Shown: piece after piece, positions 1-8,367 of the stretch
How positions within the stretch are numbered: position 1 is the first letter of the stretch
Layout: every line of letters starts with the position of its first letter
From: Bacteroidota bacterium
Lineage (GTDB): Bacteria; Bacteroidota; Bacteroidia; Chitinophagales; Chitinophagaceae
DNA: 64,000 nt
Direction: 5' to 3'
Assembly: GCA_016715505.1 (NCBI GenBank)
Contig: JADJZY010000015.1
Span: 1-64,000 of the forward strand
The notes under the pieces: model-generated
Seen by the model: only the letters and a program-made list of their open reading frames with translations
Told to the model about the DNA's origin: nothing
Database searches by the model: none
Translations under genes and position numbers: made by a program

Positions 1-18
1 CAAGTTATCAATTTGCCT

Positions 19-537
19 TTATTCTCCTTGAACCACAAATGGAGTAGGTAAGGGATTGGCTTGTTCAGGCGCAACTTGGATCACTTGAAATGATGTATTT
101 TCCATTTGGGCCAGATTGGCATAGTTGTAGTCAACACCAGCCTTGGTCACACGAAACTGTCCCCAAGCACTATTCCATTGGAAGTTATAATTTTCTCCGA
201 AAGCATTAAATTGTAGCTGCAAGGATTTTAATTGGAATCCTGTGATTCCCGTTTGAGACGAATAAAGCGGATGGTTCTTTTTACTCAGTAATTTGTTCAC
301 ACTGATTATAGAACTTGTTCCATCACTGTGTTGTACAGACAGATCAATGGAGGATTTAACCAATCCGGGAAAATTTGCTTCCAGGTTTAATGTTTCTCCG
401 GATGCGGAAATGATATGCACGAGGTCAAGCGTATATTTTCCCGACAATACCCGGTGTCGGCTTGATGTTGAAGCTTGGGCATAAGAAATTTGTGTCAGGG
501 TGACGCATAATGTGAAGAGGATAATGAGCGATTTCAT
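19..537 (-). CDS. Secreted hypothetical protein, 172 aa
   Basis: No family recognised. The ATG at 537 is preferred over an upstream frame opening at 636 because it starts a textbook signal peptide: MKS, a hydrophobic core over about residues 4-15, and a cleavage-like SYAQA. The mature part is rich in Ser, Asn, Gln and hydrophobic beta-type stretches. It has no cysteine pair and no obvious sorting domain. It lies downstream of the response-regulator gene on the same strand, about 170 nt away, so it may be a target or a passenger. Export to the periplasm or surface is inferred from the signal peptide only. Confidence 0.6.
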   Translation of the reverse strand: MKSLIILFTLCVTLTQISYAQASTSSRHRVLSGKYTLDLVHIISASGETLNLEANFPGLVKSSIDLSVQHSDGTSSIISVNKLLSKKNHPLYSSQTGITGFQLKSLQLQFNAFGENYNFQWNSAWGQFRVTKAGVDYNYANLAQMENTSFQVIQVAPEQANPLPTPFVVQGE

Positions 538-679
538 GTGGTGATTATTTAAAGGGTTGTTGCTTACTCTATACAGTTTTCGGCTTTCCTGTGGAGTCAT
601 GGAATTATTTCCTTTTGACAATACAAAGGAACCCATAAGTGTATAGATGAATCAGAGATGAAAAACCCGAAATTGAAAA

Positions 680-695
680 CAGGTAAAAAAGCCTG
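680..695. repeat. Left copy of a 16-bp inverted repeat flanking the first two-component cassette
   Basis: CAGGTAAAAAAGCCTG is here. Its exact reverse complement is at 3949-3964, just outside the other end of the three-gene cassette. Each copy has CAGG...CCTG ends, so it could also fold weakly on itself. Confidence 0.55.
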
Positions 696-708
696 CTCGA
701 AGGGAGCC

Positions 709-1377
709 CTAAAATAGCACTTCGAATATCCGATGCTTCACGGCAAAAAGCACCAAGCCTGCGGTGTTATGACAACCGGTTTTCGCCAATAAGTTATTCC
801 GGTGTCCATCTACCGTGCGGACACTCAGAAATAATTTTTCCGCAATTTCCGCATTGCTGAATTCTTCACAGATGAGTTTAAGGACTTCTATTTCACGTGG
901 CGACAAATCGATAGGTATGGATTGGATATTGGTGAGGCCTTTGGTATTGGCACTCGGTGACTGTATCGCCTGAAGTACATTCGGTGTTATATAATAGCCA
1001 TTGTTAAATACTGCACGAATGGCACCCAGTAATTCGTTTTTATTACAATTTTTTAAGAGATAACCACAAGCACCGGCTTGAATCATACGCGCCATCAAAC
1101 GTTCCTTAGCATGTACCGATAGTACAATGACTTTGATGGAAGGAAACTTTTTACGCAGTTCTTCATTGAGTTGCATGCCATCCATATCCGGCATTTCCAT
1201 GTCCATGAGCAGAATGTCTGGAAGTTCCTGAGTGCTTTCTAGTTTAGAGAGAAAGTTTAATCCATTATCTGCTTCCATGAGCAGATGAAAATCATCTTCA
1301 TTTTTAATGATAGAAGCAATGCCTTCACGGAAAAGAATCTGATCATCTGCCAAAGCGATATTGATTTTAGGTTGCAT
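709..1377 (-). CDS. NarL/LuxR-type response regulator
   Basis: Receiver domain over about residues 4-122 with the acidic pair ADD near residue 10, phospho-acceptor Asp in LLMDMEMPDMDG (about residue 59) and the conserved Lys in GYLLKN. The C-terminal LuxR-type helix-turn-helix (LSPREIEVLKL ... AEIAEKLFLSVRTVDGH) binds DNA. About 222 aa, normal for the family. ATG at 1377 chosen; TTG at 1383 is also in frame. The kinase gene ends immediately upstream at 1384, so the two are translated from one operon and should form a phosphorelay pair. Confidence 0.9.
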   Translation of the reverse strand: MQPKINIALADDQILFREGIASIIKNEDDFHLLMEADNGLNFLSKLESTQELPDILLMDMEMPDMDGMQLNEELRKKFPSIKVIVLSVHAKERLMARMIQAGACGYLLKNCNKNELLGAIRAVFNNGYYITPNVLQAIQSPSANTKGLTNIQSIPIDLSPREIEVLKLICEEFSNAEIAEKLFLSVRTVDGHRNNLLAKTGCHNTAGLVLFAVKHRIFEVLF

Positions 1378-1383
1378 ATCCAA

Positions 1384-3222
1384 TTAATTGATGGGAACGT
1401 TTATAATAATTTCATATCCGCCTTTAGCAGGACTGTTTAATTGCCAATTGGCATGAATAAGATTTAATCGACTCTCGATATTATTCATACCCATGCCAGT
1501 AGAAGAGGAAGGAGCGCTTTTTGCCAGCCCTATTCCATCATCGCGATAGGTAAGTAGCAGATCGTTTTTAAGAACCTCTACCTCCAGGTAAATGCTTTTG
1601 GCCTGCGCATGTTTAAGGGTGTTATTGACCAATTCGGAAATAATCCGGTAAAGGGCCATTGAAGTTTGATCGTCTGAAAATTTAGGCAGATTGGATTCAT
1701 CGAACTGAATCGTCATGGTTAAATGGTCTGAAATATTCACACTATCCGCCAGTTCATGAATGGCATCGTAAAATCCATAACTGCCTGAGATTCGTGGTGA
1801 TAGGGCATGCGAGATATGTCGCATATTCGTAATAATTTTATCGATGGCTGATTTGTAGTTGGCCGTTACTTTTTCCGAACCGGGCAATTTTTCAGCATCC
1901 CGGTCTATGGTCATTCGCAATGTCGAAAGCGCGGCGCCCACTTCATCATGCAAATCCATACCAATTCTTTTTCGCTCGGTTTCCTGGGAGGTGATTACCG
2001 ATTGCATTAAATTTTTCTGATGCAAAATTTCTGCTTCTTGCATTTTTTGTGCGGCCAGTAATTTGTTTCGTTTAGCGCGTTGGGTATAATAACAGATGCT
2101 CGAGCAGAGAATCACAACCAATAAGAGCGAAGCAAATACAAATCCATTTCGTTCTGCCAAACGTAATTTGTTTTTTGTATTTAGTAAATCAACTTCTTTT
2201 TGTTTTTTAGCTACTTCATAATCGGTTCTCAGGTCGGCTACTTTTTGTACGGTTTCCAAATTTGCAAAGCTATCACGATAGGTGATATAGTCTTTATAAT
2301 AACTCAATGAAACGAGTCGGTTACCTGATTGTTCATACAATTCGGAAAGCATGGAGTAGGCGTCGCTAATTTCTTTTTTAAGGCCATAATTTTTTGCCAT
2401 CGCTAAACTTCGAAGTGCATATTTTTTTGCCGCGGCGATATTGTTTTTAAATTGAAAGTTTTTCGACATCATGAGGGTAAACTCACAGATAGCTGCATAT
2501 TCATTTAGCGATTCCAGGAGTGGTATGGATTGATTCAGGTATTCCTCTCCGCGTTTTAGATTTCCTTTCCTTAAATAAAGGACCCCCAAATTTCCCAAAC
2601 AATATGCTTCCCCAATTTTATATTTTAAACGAGTATAGAGGCTTTGCGCTTCAAGGGTATAAGCAATGGCAGAGTCTGGTAATTCTGCTTTTAAATATTC
2701 ATCGCCTAAATTATAGAGTGCTGCGGCCCAGGCCAAGGTATCTTTTTCATTTTTAAGAATTGTCAGTGCATTCTTGTAATATTTTACTGCCGAGCTATGA
2801 TTTTGCATCAGCGAATACACATCGGCAATCTGAATATAAACTGATCCGGTTTGTATCCCTTTTTTGGCGATACGGGCGGCTACTAAAAAACTTTCTAAGG
2901 CTTTGGTATAATCACTTTTTAATAGAAATGCGGAACCTTGCAAGGTTAAACCGGCAAACACATGCCCTGTTGAGTCTACTTTTTTTGCTTCCCGAATGAG
3001 TAGCTGACTATAAAATAGTTTTTCTTCCGGTTCGTTATAAGCATCTGCAATGAGCTTGATGAGGTTTAAATTCGTTTGCTTGTTGTTCGTACTGGAGGAA
3101 TAGCAGTTCAATAAACTATCCAATTCACGTTGTTCTTGACTAAAAAGTGGCAGAAAGGAAAAGAATAGAAAGACGAAAACCAGATACTTTTTATAGGAGC
3201 TGGTTTTCGTTGAAATGATCAT
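1384..3222 (-). CDS. TPR-containing sensor histidine kinase (HisKA_3 type)
   Basis: About 612 aa. A signal peptide or first membrane segment ends near FSQEQ. TPR-like helical repeats with A, Y and L spacing cover about residues 60-330, and a transmembrane helix (ASLLLVVILCSSICYY) lies near residue 375. The DHp motif follows (ERKRIGMDLHDEVGAALSTL, with the phospho-accepting His), then an HATPase domain with N box ELVNNTLKHAQ, G1 DDGIGL and G2 GMGMNN. ATG at 3222 is preferred because earlier starts overlap the neighbouring gene and weaken the signal peptide. The TPR region probably senses a periplasmic or protein partner. Partner regulator: 709-1377. Confidence 0.88.
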   Translation of the reverse strand: MIISTKTSSYKKYLVFVFLFFSFLPLFSQEQRELDSLLNCYSSSTNNKQTNLNLIKLIADAYNEPEEKLFYSQLLIREAKKVDSTGHVFAGLTLQGSAFLLKSDYTKALESFLVAARIAKKGIQTGSVYIQIADVYSLMQNHSSAVKYYKNALTILKNEKDTLAWAAALYNLGDEYLKAELPDSAIAYTLEAQSLYTRLKYKIGEAYCLGNLGVLYLRKGNLKRGEEYLNQSIPLLESLNEYAAICEFTLMMSKNFQFKNNIAAAKKYALRSLAMAKNYGLKKEISDAYSMLSELYEQSGNRLVSLSYYKDYITYRDSFANLETVQKVADLRTDYEVAKKQKEVDLLNTKNKLRLAERNGFVFASLLLVVILCSSICYYTQRAKRNKLLAAQKMQEAEILHQKNLMQSVITSQETERKRIGMDLHDEVGAALSTLRMTIDRDAEKLPGSEKVTANYKSAIDKIITNMRHISHALSPRISGSYGFYDAIHELADSVNISDHLTMTIQFDESNLPKFSDDQTSMALYRIISELVNNTLKHAQAKSIYLEVEVLKNDLLLTYRDDGIGLAKSAPSSSTGMGMNNIESRLNLIHANWQLNSPAKGGYEIIINVPIN

Positions 3223-3244
3223 GTGCTTTATTGTTAACAACCTA

Positions 3245-3754
3245 TCAGGCATTCGGTCTGGCAATCACTTTAATTTTTGGATCCAGCAAACGGGCTCGAT
3301 AGCTAATCACAAAGTGAATGGTAAAATTCTGGAAATCTAACAATTTAGGAAATGCTCGCTGAATGTCAAACCTTAAAAAATTTCCGCCATCCTCAGGCAT
3401 ATCTATTTTGTGTTGCTCAAAAATCCTGGTATCACTATTGTTATTTAGATTAGTAATTTCCCCCGACCATTCAATACCGGTAATGTTGATGACTGGTGTC
3501 GGGGTGCCTTCAGGAATATTTACTGCACTATCCAATTCACCTTTAAAAGTGAGCGTATCACCCACATATACAGTACTTTTATAGTCGGAGGGGTCCGTTG
3601 TGCCAGGTGGTTGATCCCCCACTCCATCACCCTCAAGCCTGATTTTGGCCCAGGAATTATTTAGTGGATTATAATTGTATTGGCTTCCGGCTTGCTGGGA
3701 TAATTGCTGAAGAACATCTGTGTTTACGATGAGTTTGATGATTGTGTTTGGCAT
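3245..3754 (-). CDS. Hypothetical cytosolic-type protein, 169 aa, in two-component operon
   Basis: No signal peptide or membrane segment. The sequence is beta-rich with a central YKSTVYVGDTLTFKGEL segment and a C-terminal NFTIHFVISYRARLLDPKIKV strand pair. A weak resemblance to the layout of AidA/PixA-like inclusion-body proteins (VxVGDTVxW-type strand) was considered but is not convincing. The stop lies 22 nt from the kinase start at 3222, so it is probably the first gene of the operon 3754-709. A role as a signal or output partner of the kinase is only an inference. Confidence 0.7.
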   Translation of the reverse strand: MPNTIIKLIVNTDVLQQLSQQAGSQYNYNPLNNSWAKIRLEGDGVGDQPPGTTDPSDYKSTVYVGDTLTFKGELDSAVNIPEGTPTPVINITGIEWSGEITNLNNNSDTRIFEQHKIDMPEDGGNFLRFDIQRAFPKLLDFQNFTIHFVISYRARLLDPKIKVIARPNA

Positions 3755-3948
3755 GGGGTTGATTTTTAGTTAAGAGTGTTAATTTGAATTTTGTTGATAA
3801 AAGTAATCTTATTTGTTTACCCTAGATAATGAATGGAAGTTTATTATTCCTTCTGAAAATATTTGGTTCGGGGAATTTATTGGATGACATCACAAAGGTG
3901 GTTGTTGATTAAATTCAAAGAATCAGGGAAAAGACCCGTTTTCAGAAA

Positions 3949-3964
3949 CAGGCTTTTTTACCTG
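3949..3964. repeat. Right copy of the 16-bp inverted repeat
   Basis: CAGGCTTTTTTACCTG is the exact reverse complement of 680-695. Flanking bases also match in direct orientation (ACCCG before and CCTGCT at the end in both copies), so the pair may instead be a direct repeat with an inverted core. Confidence 0.55.
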
Positions 3965-4014
3965 CTGTGCCATTGGTGATATATAATGCGTCGAAACGGA
4001 AGTTTGATGTGTAT

Positions 4015-4980
4015 ATGATAAAATCGACTTTCAAAAAATTAAGATGGTTTGCCGTCATAGTCGGTTTTAGCTTGCAGTTAATCGGGTTAAATACCTTTGG
4101 ACAAATCGATAAATTATTTTTTCAGCATTATACTACCGAAGATGGTTTGTCGCAAGGGTCGATTTATGCGATTTATCAGGATAGCAAAAAATTTATCTGG
4201 TTCGGTACATGGGACGGTTTAAATCGATTTGATGGCAGATCTTTTAAAGTATTTAAACCCAATTTTAATCAGAAGAATTGGATTAAAGGTTCTCGGGTGG
4301 CAGCAATCATAGAAGATAAAGATGAAAATATTTGGGTAGGTACCTATGAAGCCTTAAACAAATATAATCCGGGTAAAAATACCTTTGAGCAAGTGTATTG
4401 TGTGGATGATTCTGGAAAAATAATCCGAGACCGTTATTACCCGTTTTTTATCGATCATCGGAATGAGTTATGGTTTACCTATCAAAACACCAAATTGGCA
4501 TCTCTGAATTTGAAGACCAATAAAGTGACAAATTATTCGTTTGTACAGGGCCAAATGCAACACTTTGTTTCACCAAATGGAGGACGAAAACAATTTTATC
4601 AACCCTTAAAATTGATTCATACGGTTGGCAGAGATGGACTTAGATTGATCGACATACCTAGTAAAAAAATCCAATATTTTTTTTCATCCCACGAAAAAAA
4701 TTTGGCAGGAACCAAACTATTATTCTGGGTCAGTCATTTCGATCAACAAGGGTTACTCTGGTTAGCGGGGCAAAATGGTTTGATGTCATTAGATACACAA
4801 TCACATCAATTCGTTACCTATAAAGGTTATCAAAATGGACATCCTGCCGAAGCTTTTACCGCCATGGCACAAGACAGGGCCGACAGACTTTGGTGTGGTG
4901 CAGATGGGCATGGACTTTGGGTTTTTGATATGAAAACCAAAAGCGTATATCGCGCATTACAAAAAGGAGGCAGGGAATAA
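4015..4980 (+). CDS. Propeller-type sensor histidine kinase, fragment 1 of 3 (N-terminal sensor)
   Basis: ATG at 4015 starts a signal peptide (MIKSTFKKLRWFAVIVGF...FGQ). It is followed by two-component-regulator propeller repeats, e.g. YTTEDGLSQGSIYAIYQDS and KFIWFGTWDGLNRFDG, which form the extracytoplasmic beta-propeller sensor of hybrid-like Bacteroidota kinases. The frame stops at 4980. The natural continuation (GGRNKNSLSENVVTSLFLDD) is in the next frame, so one base is wrong in the AAAAAGGAGGCAGGG stretch near 4966-4978. A divergent promoter region of 260 nt separates it from the gene at 3754. Confidence 0.85.
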   Translation: MIKSTFKKLRWFAVIVGFSLQLIGLNTFGQIDKLFFQHYTTEDGLSQGSIYAIYQDSKKFIWFGTWDGLNRFDGRSFKVFKPNFNQKNWIKGSRVAAIIEDKDENIWVGTYEALNKYNPGKNTFEQVYCVDDSGKIIRDRYYPFFIDHRNELWFTYQNTKLASLNLKTNKVTNYSFVQGQMQHFVSPNGGRKQFYQPLKLIHTVGRDGLRLIDIPSKKIQYFFSSHEKNLAGTKLLFWVSHFDQQGLLWLAGQNGLMSLDTQSHQFVTYKGYQNGHPAEAFTAMAQDRADRLWCGADGHGLWVFDMKTKSVYRALQKGGRE

Positions 4981-6517
4981 AAACAGTTTAAGCGAAAACG
5001 TCGTTACTTCCTTGTTTCTTGATGATGAAGATAACTTATGGGTAAATGCAGATCCTCAAGGAATTGATCAGGCCAATCTGGCTTTTCAACAATTTAAACT
5101 CATACAACTAGGAAGTGAATATAATACCGCAATGAATTCAGTTTGGAGTATGTGTGCATTAGACAGCAATCAGATGTTGATTTGTTTTAATCAGCTCGGA
5201 ATTATGAAATACGAAATTCAAACTGGACAAAAACAGATTTATCATTTACCCAAGAACTTCAAGGAGAGTTCGGTGTATCATGCTATAAAAGATAGTCGAG
5301 GTACAATTTGGATGGCGTCCGATGTTGGTTTGTATTACTCCAAAGATCAATTGGCAAGCATTCACGCGCTCAATGACACCAAATTTTATTATTATGTTTA
5401 TTTGTTTGAGGATAATCCACGCATTCTTTGCGGGACAGATAAGGGCTTGTTTTCAATTTCCAATGATTTGCATCAGACCGTATTTGATACAGTCAGCCAA
5501 TTTCAGCATATGAATATTTCCACCATCGCCAAAGGGCCTCATGGGCAAGTGTGCGTCGCAAATATGAAAAATCAATTATTTTTTATTCAGTATGAAAATA
5601 ACAAATATGTGACCAAGCGAAATTTTCAGTTTGAATTTTTGATAAAGTCAATCTGGTGTCAAAATGATCAAATTTTGTGGATGGGCACGAATATGGGTTT
5701 AGTTCGTTATCATTTACAACGGAATGAAACCACACTTTTTAACGAACAAAATGGATTGGCAAATAATTATGTATATGGATTACTTCCTGATGCACATGGA
5801 AATTTATGGATGAGTACTAACAAGGGTATCAGCGAATTTGAAAGAAATACCCAAAAAATTACCAATCATGGATTGAGTGAAGGATTGCAGGCTTGGGAAT
5901 TTAATTCTCGTTCATATGCTTTGGCTGATGATGGAACGATGTTTTTTGGCGGTGTGAATGGCATGAATTATTTTCATCCTGATTCATTCAGGAAGTTCCC
6001 ATTTTCACCACCGGTTAGATTATTATCTGTTTCGATGAATGGGAAATTCCTTCCACTCCAGGCATTTGAAATAAACCATCACCCCCTCCAAATGTCGCAT
6101 AATGAAAACAACATCACCGTAGAATTTGGTGCCATTGATTTTAACCGGAATAGGCAAATTAACTATGCGTACAAATTGCACGATGTGCCGGATGAGGTAT
6201 GGAAATCGGTTAGTACCCAAGGCGTGTTGCACCTTGTCAATCTTGCGCCGGGTAAATATCATTTACAAATCAGGGCCCAAATGGGAAATAACCAGTTTTC
6301 GTCAAATATTCTGCATTGTCATTTTACCATTTCTAATCCATTTTATAAGACCTGGTGGTTTGCTTTGTTGCTGTGCGCACTATTATTCGGATTTGTTTAT
6401 AGTTTATATAAATACCGCGTAAACCAAATACACAAAATGGCGACGGTGAAAAGTGGCATTTCACAAGATCTTCATGATGATATTGGTAGCACTTTTAAGC
6501 AGCATTTCACTGTATAG
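4979..6517 (+). CDS. Propeller-type sensor histidine kinase, fragment 2 of 3 (propeller, Y_Y_Y, TM)
   Basis: Open frame continuing the propeller: blades with NLWVNAD, TIWMASDVGLYY, ILWMGTNMGLVRY and NLWMSTNKGISEF. Then comes a Y_Y_Y-like Ig domain (INYAYKLHDV ... LAPGKYHLQIRAQ) and one transmembrane helix (WWFALLLCALLFGFVYSLY). It ends in the start of the DHp helix, ISQDLHDDIGST, where the frame is lost. The expected LSSISLYSEIARRRE follows in the next frame, so an extra T in ACTTTTAAGC near 6490 explains the break. No proper start codon belongs to this fragment. Confidence 0.83.
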   Translation, partial: KNSLSENVVTSLFLDDEDNLWVNADPQGIDQANLAFQQFKLIQLGSEYNTAMNSVWSMCALDSNQMLICFNQLGIMKYEIQTGQKQIYHLPKNFKESSVYHAIKDSRGTIWMASDVGLYYSKDQLASIHALNDTKFYYYVYLFEDNPRILCGTDKGLFSISNDLHQTVFDTVSQFQHMNISTIAKGPHGQVCVANMKNQLFFIQYENNKYVTKRNFQFEFLIKSIWCQNDQILWMGTNMGLVRYHLQRNETTLFNEQNGLANNYVYGLLPDAHGNLWMSTNKGISEFERNTQKITNHGLSEGLQAWEFNSRSYALADDGTMFFGGVNGMNYFHPDSFRKFPFSPPVRLLSVSMNGKFLPLQAFEINHHPLQMSHNENNITVEFGAIDFNRNRQINYAYKLHDVPDEVWKSVSTQGVLHLVNLAPGKYHLQIRAQMGNNQFSSNILHCHFTISNPFYKTWWFALLLCALLFGFVYSLYKYRVNQIHKMATVKSGISQDLHDDIGSTFKQHFTV

Positions 6518-7070
6518 CGAAATTGCCAGAAGACGAGAGCTGAGGCAAGAAAGTGTCACTGATTTATTAGAAAAGATACATTTGATATCCAGAGAGTTGG
6601 TCGTGCAAATGGGCGATTTTGTCTGGAGTTTGAATGATAAACATGGTAACCTAAAACAACTTAAACAACGCATTGAAGATTATGCAGCAATCACACTAAC
6701 CAAACATGAAATATTCTTTCAAATTGAAATGCCGGAAGAATTGAATGCGGAAAAATTGAACCCAAAACAATTGAAAAACATCTTTTTCATTTTTAAGGAA
6801 GCTTTAAACAATAGTTTGAAATATGCACAATGTCAGCATTTTCGTATTGTCATTTCAAGCCAAAATCAGATGCTCCAAATTGATATAAACGATGATGGCA
6901 GCGGATTTGATATAGATGTTCCTAAACTTGGAATGGGAGGTTCCGGGCTGAAAAATATGAAAGCCCGGGCTCTTTCGCTCGAGGGAACATGTGAAATCAA
7001 TTCCCAAATCAATCAGGGAACCAATATCCGGATTGTTATTCCAATGAATTCTAACTACCACTATTGGTAA
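6453..7070 (+). CDS. Propeller-type sensor histidine kinase, fragment 3 of 3 (kinase core)
   Basis: Carries the end of the HisKA_3 dimerisation helix and a full HATPase_c domain: N box FKEALNNSLKYAQ, G1 DINDDGSGFD and G2 GMGGSGLKNMKARA. Its N-terminal in-frame residues before SSISLYSE are out-of-frame readthrough and should be dropped. Joined with the two upstream fragments this gives a kinase of about 1,015 aa, the usual size for a propeller-Y_Y_Y kinase. The cognate regulator starts 55 nt downstream. Confidence 0.83.
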   Translation: MAFHKIFMMILVALLSSISLYSEIARRRELRQESVTDLLEKIHLISRELVVQMGDFVWSLNDKHGNLKQLKQRIEDYAAITLTKHEIFFQIEMPEELNAEKLNPKQLKNIFFIFKEALNNSLKYAQCQHFRIVISSQNQMLQIDINDDGSGFDIDVPKLGMGGSGLKNMKARALSLEGTCEINSQINQGTNIRIVIPMNSNYHYW

Positions 7071-7125
7071 TATTTTATGAGCCATGGCTTCTTTAAATTT
7101 GATATTTTGATAAAACGCAAAGAAT

Positions 7126-7773
7126 ATGGGAGGAATTAAAGTAATTATTTTCGATGACCATGATATGATTCGTGACTCGATTACGATGTTATTCAACGAA
7201 TCGAGTGATTTCGAGTTATTGGCATCCTATGGGGATTGTATGAATGTGATTGAACATATACAACAATTAAAACCGGATGTAGTTATTATGGACATTGACA
7301 TGCCCGGTTTGAGTGGTATAGAAGGGGTAAGAATGATTCGAAAAAATTTTCCTTCGGTGCAGGTTCTGATGCAGACTGTATTTGATGACGAAGAAAAAAT
7401 ATTTGCAGCTATTGCAGCAGGAGCCGGAGGCTATATATTAAAGGGAATTGATTCATCAAAAATATTGGAAGCCGTCAGTGAGGTATATCATGGAGGTGCT
7501 CCAATGACCCCTAGTATTGCAAGAAAGGTATTAAGCCATCTCAAGGATTTAACGCCTCAAAAAGAAGATTATAATTTAAGTGCTCGTGAAAAAGAGGTTT
7601 TGGGCCTTCTTGTAAATGGCTTATCGTATAAAATGATAGCCGCTCAGATGAATATCACGTATGATACTGTAAGGGCACATATGAAAAAGGTATATGAAAA
7701 ACTACATGTTTCATCCATGACAGAGGCTGTTGCAAAAGCCATTCATAAAAAGTTATTTGGAATGAGTTTGTAG
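7126..7773 (+). CDS. NarL/LuxR-type response regulator
   Basis: 215 aa. Receiver domain with FDDHD near residue 9, phospho-acceptor D56 in VVIMDIDMPG, and Lys in GYILKGID. The LuxR-type helix-turn-helix is SAREKEVLGLLVNGLSYKMIAAQMNITYDTVRAHMKKVYEKL. Directly downstream of the propeller kinase on the same strand, so it is the expected phosphotransfer partner. It is about 32% similar by eye to the regulator at 709-1377, so these are two separate systems of one type. Likely targets are the secreted-protein genes that follow on this strand; that is inference from position. Confidence 0.9.
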   Translation: MGGIKVIIFDDHDMIRDSITMLFNESSDFELLASYGDCMNVIEHIQQLKPDVVIMDIDMPGLSGIEGVRMIRKNFPSVQVLMQTVFDDEEKIFAAIAAGAGGYILKGIDSSKILEAVSEVYHGGAPMTPSIARKVLSHLKDLTPQKEDYNLSAREKEVLGLLVNGLSYKMIAAQMNITYDTVRAHMKKVYEKLHVSSMTEAVAKAIHKKLFGMSL

Positions 7774-7843
7774 TTAGGGCTTAAAGAGAAATTATTGAGT
7801 GAACCATAAATTCTTTCATTATTCATTGTAGGATGGAGCTTGT

Positions 7844-7866
7844 ATTACCATATTCGGTAATTGATA
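7844..7866. promoter_or_regulatory. Imperfect palindrome, possible operator (copy 1)
   Basis: ATTACC-N6-GGTAAT lies between the response-regulator gene and the 119-aa gene. A close copy (TACCACATTTGGTAATTG) follows that gene at 8299. The spacing and symmetry suit a dimeric regulator, but no binding data exist. Confidence 0.35.
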
Positions 7867-7927
7867 GAGAAAATTGCCAAGCTCATCTTTGCAGCATAAT
7901 CATCAATCATCACTAAAATACAAACAC

Positions 7928-8287
7928 ATGGCTACCATTTCAAATGCAACATTGGAAATTATCGCAACCCTAAATCCAAACGATCATCATTATGATGTCA
8001 TTGTGCAAACAAAGATTTCCTATTCGGCAGCAGAATATGCAGCGATTAAATCAGGCACCATTAAATGCAAAGTAAAATGTGCAATTTGGGGTAAAGACTA
8101 TGGTCAATTTCATTGGCTAAATCCCGACGATTTGATACACGAAATAGGCTATCGTGATTTTACACATCCAGAATCTAGAGAAAATGCAGTGACTTTTAAA
8201 ACGACCTTGCCTAAAGGATGGTTGAACGAAGATATTGGGCAGGACGAAATCCATTTTAAAGGATTGAGCGGTTTGCCCAATCAATGA
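7928..8287 (+). CDS. Hypothetical protein, 119 aa
   Basis: ATG at 7928 chosen (MATISNATLEIIATLNPND); an upstream in-frame opening at 7874 adds an unlikely Ser/His/Gln-rich leader. No signal peptide. Beta-type pattern with a WGKDYGQFHWLNPDD segment and HPESRENAVTFKTTLPKGWLNED. It follows the response regulator on the same strand and stands in the same relation to its two-component system as the 169-aa protein does to the other one, although the two small proteins are not visibly similar. Function unknown. Confidence 0.65.
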   Translation: MATISNATLEIIATLNPNDHHYDVIVQTKISYSAAEYAAIKSGTIKCKVKCAIWGKDYGQFHWLNPDDLIHEIGYRDFTHPESRENAVTFKTTLPKGWLNEDIGQDEIHFKGLSGLPNQ

Positions 8288-8298
8288 ATCATGGATAC

Positions 8299-8319
8299 TA
8301 CCACATTTGGTAATTGACA
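8299..8319. promoter_or_regulatory. Imperfect palindrome, possible operator (copy 2)
   Basis: TACCACATTTGGTAATTG matches copy 1 at 7846 in 17 of 21 aligned positions. It precedes the first beta-helix gene (start 8368), where a regulatory site for the adjacent LuxR-type regulator would be expected. Confidence 0.3.
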
Positions 8320-8367
8320 CGGGATATATCAACGAGTAATTTTACGACTTAAACATCCAAACCAACT

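Noticed and set aside
3245..3754. Assigning the 169-aa protein to the AidA/PixA family
   Set aside because: Only a vague resemblance in one strand motif; the characteristic N-terminal pattern and length agreement are not convincing without a profile search.
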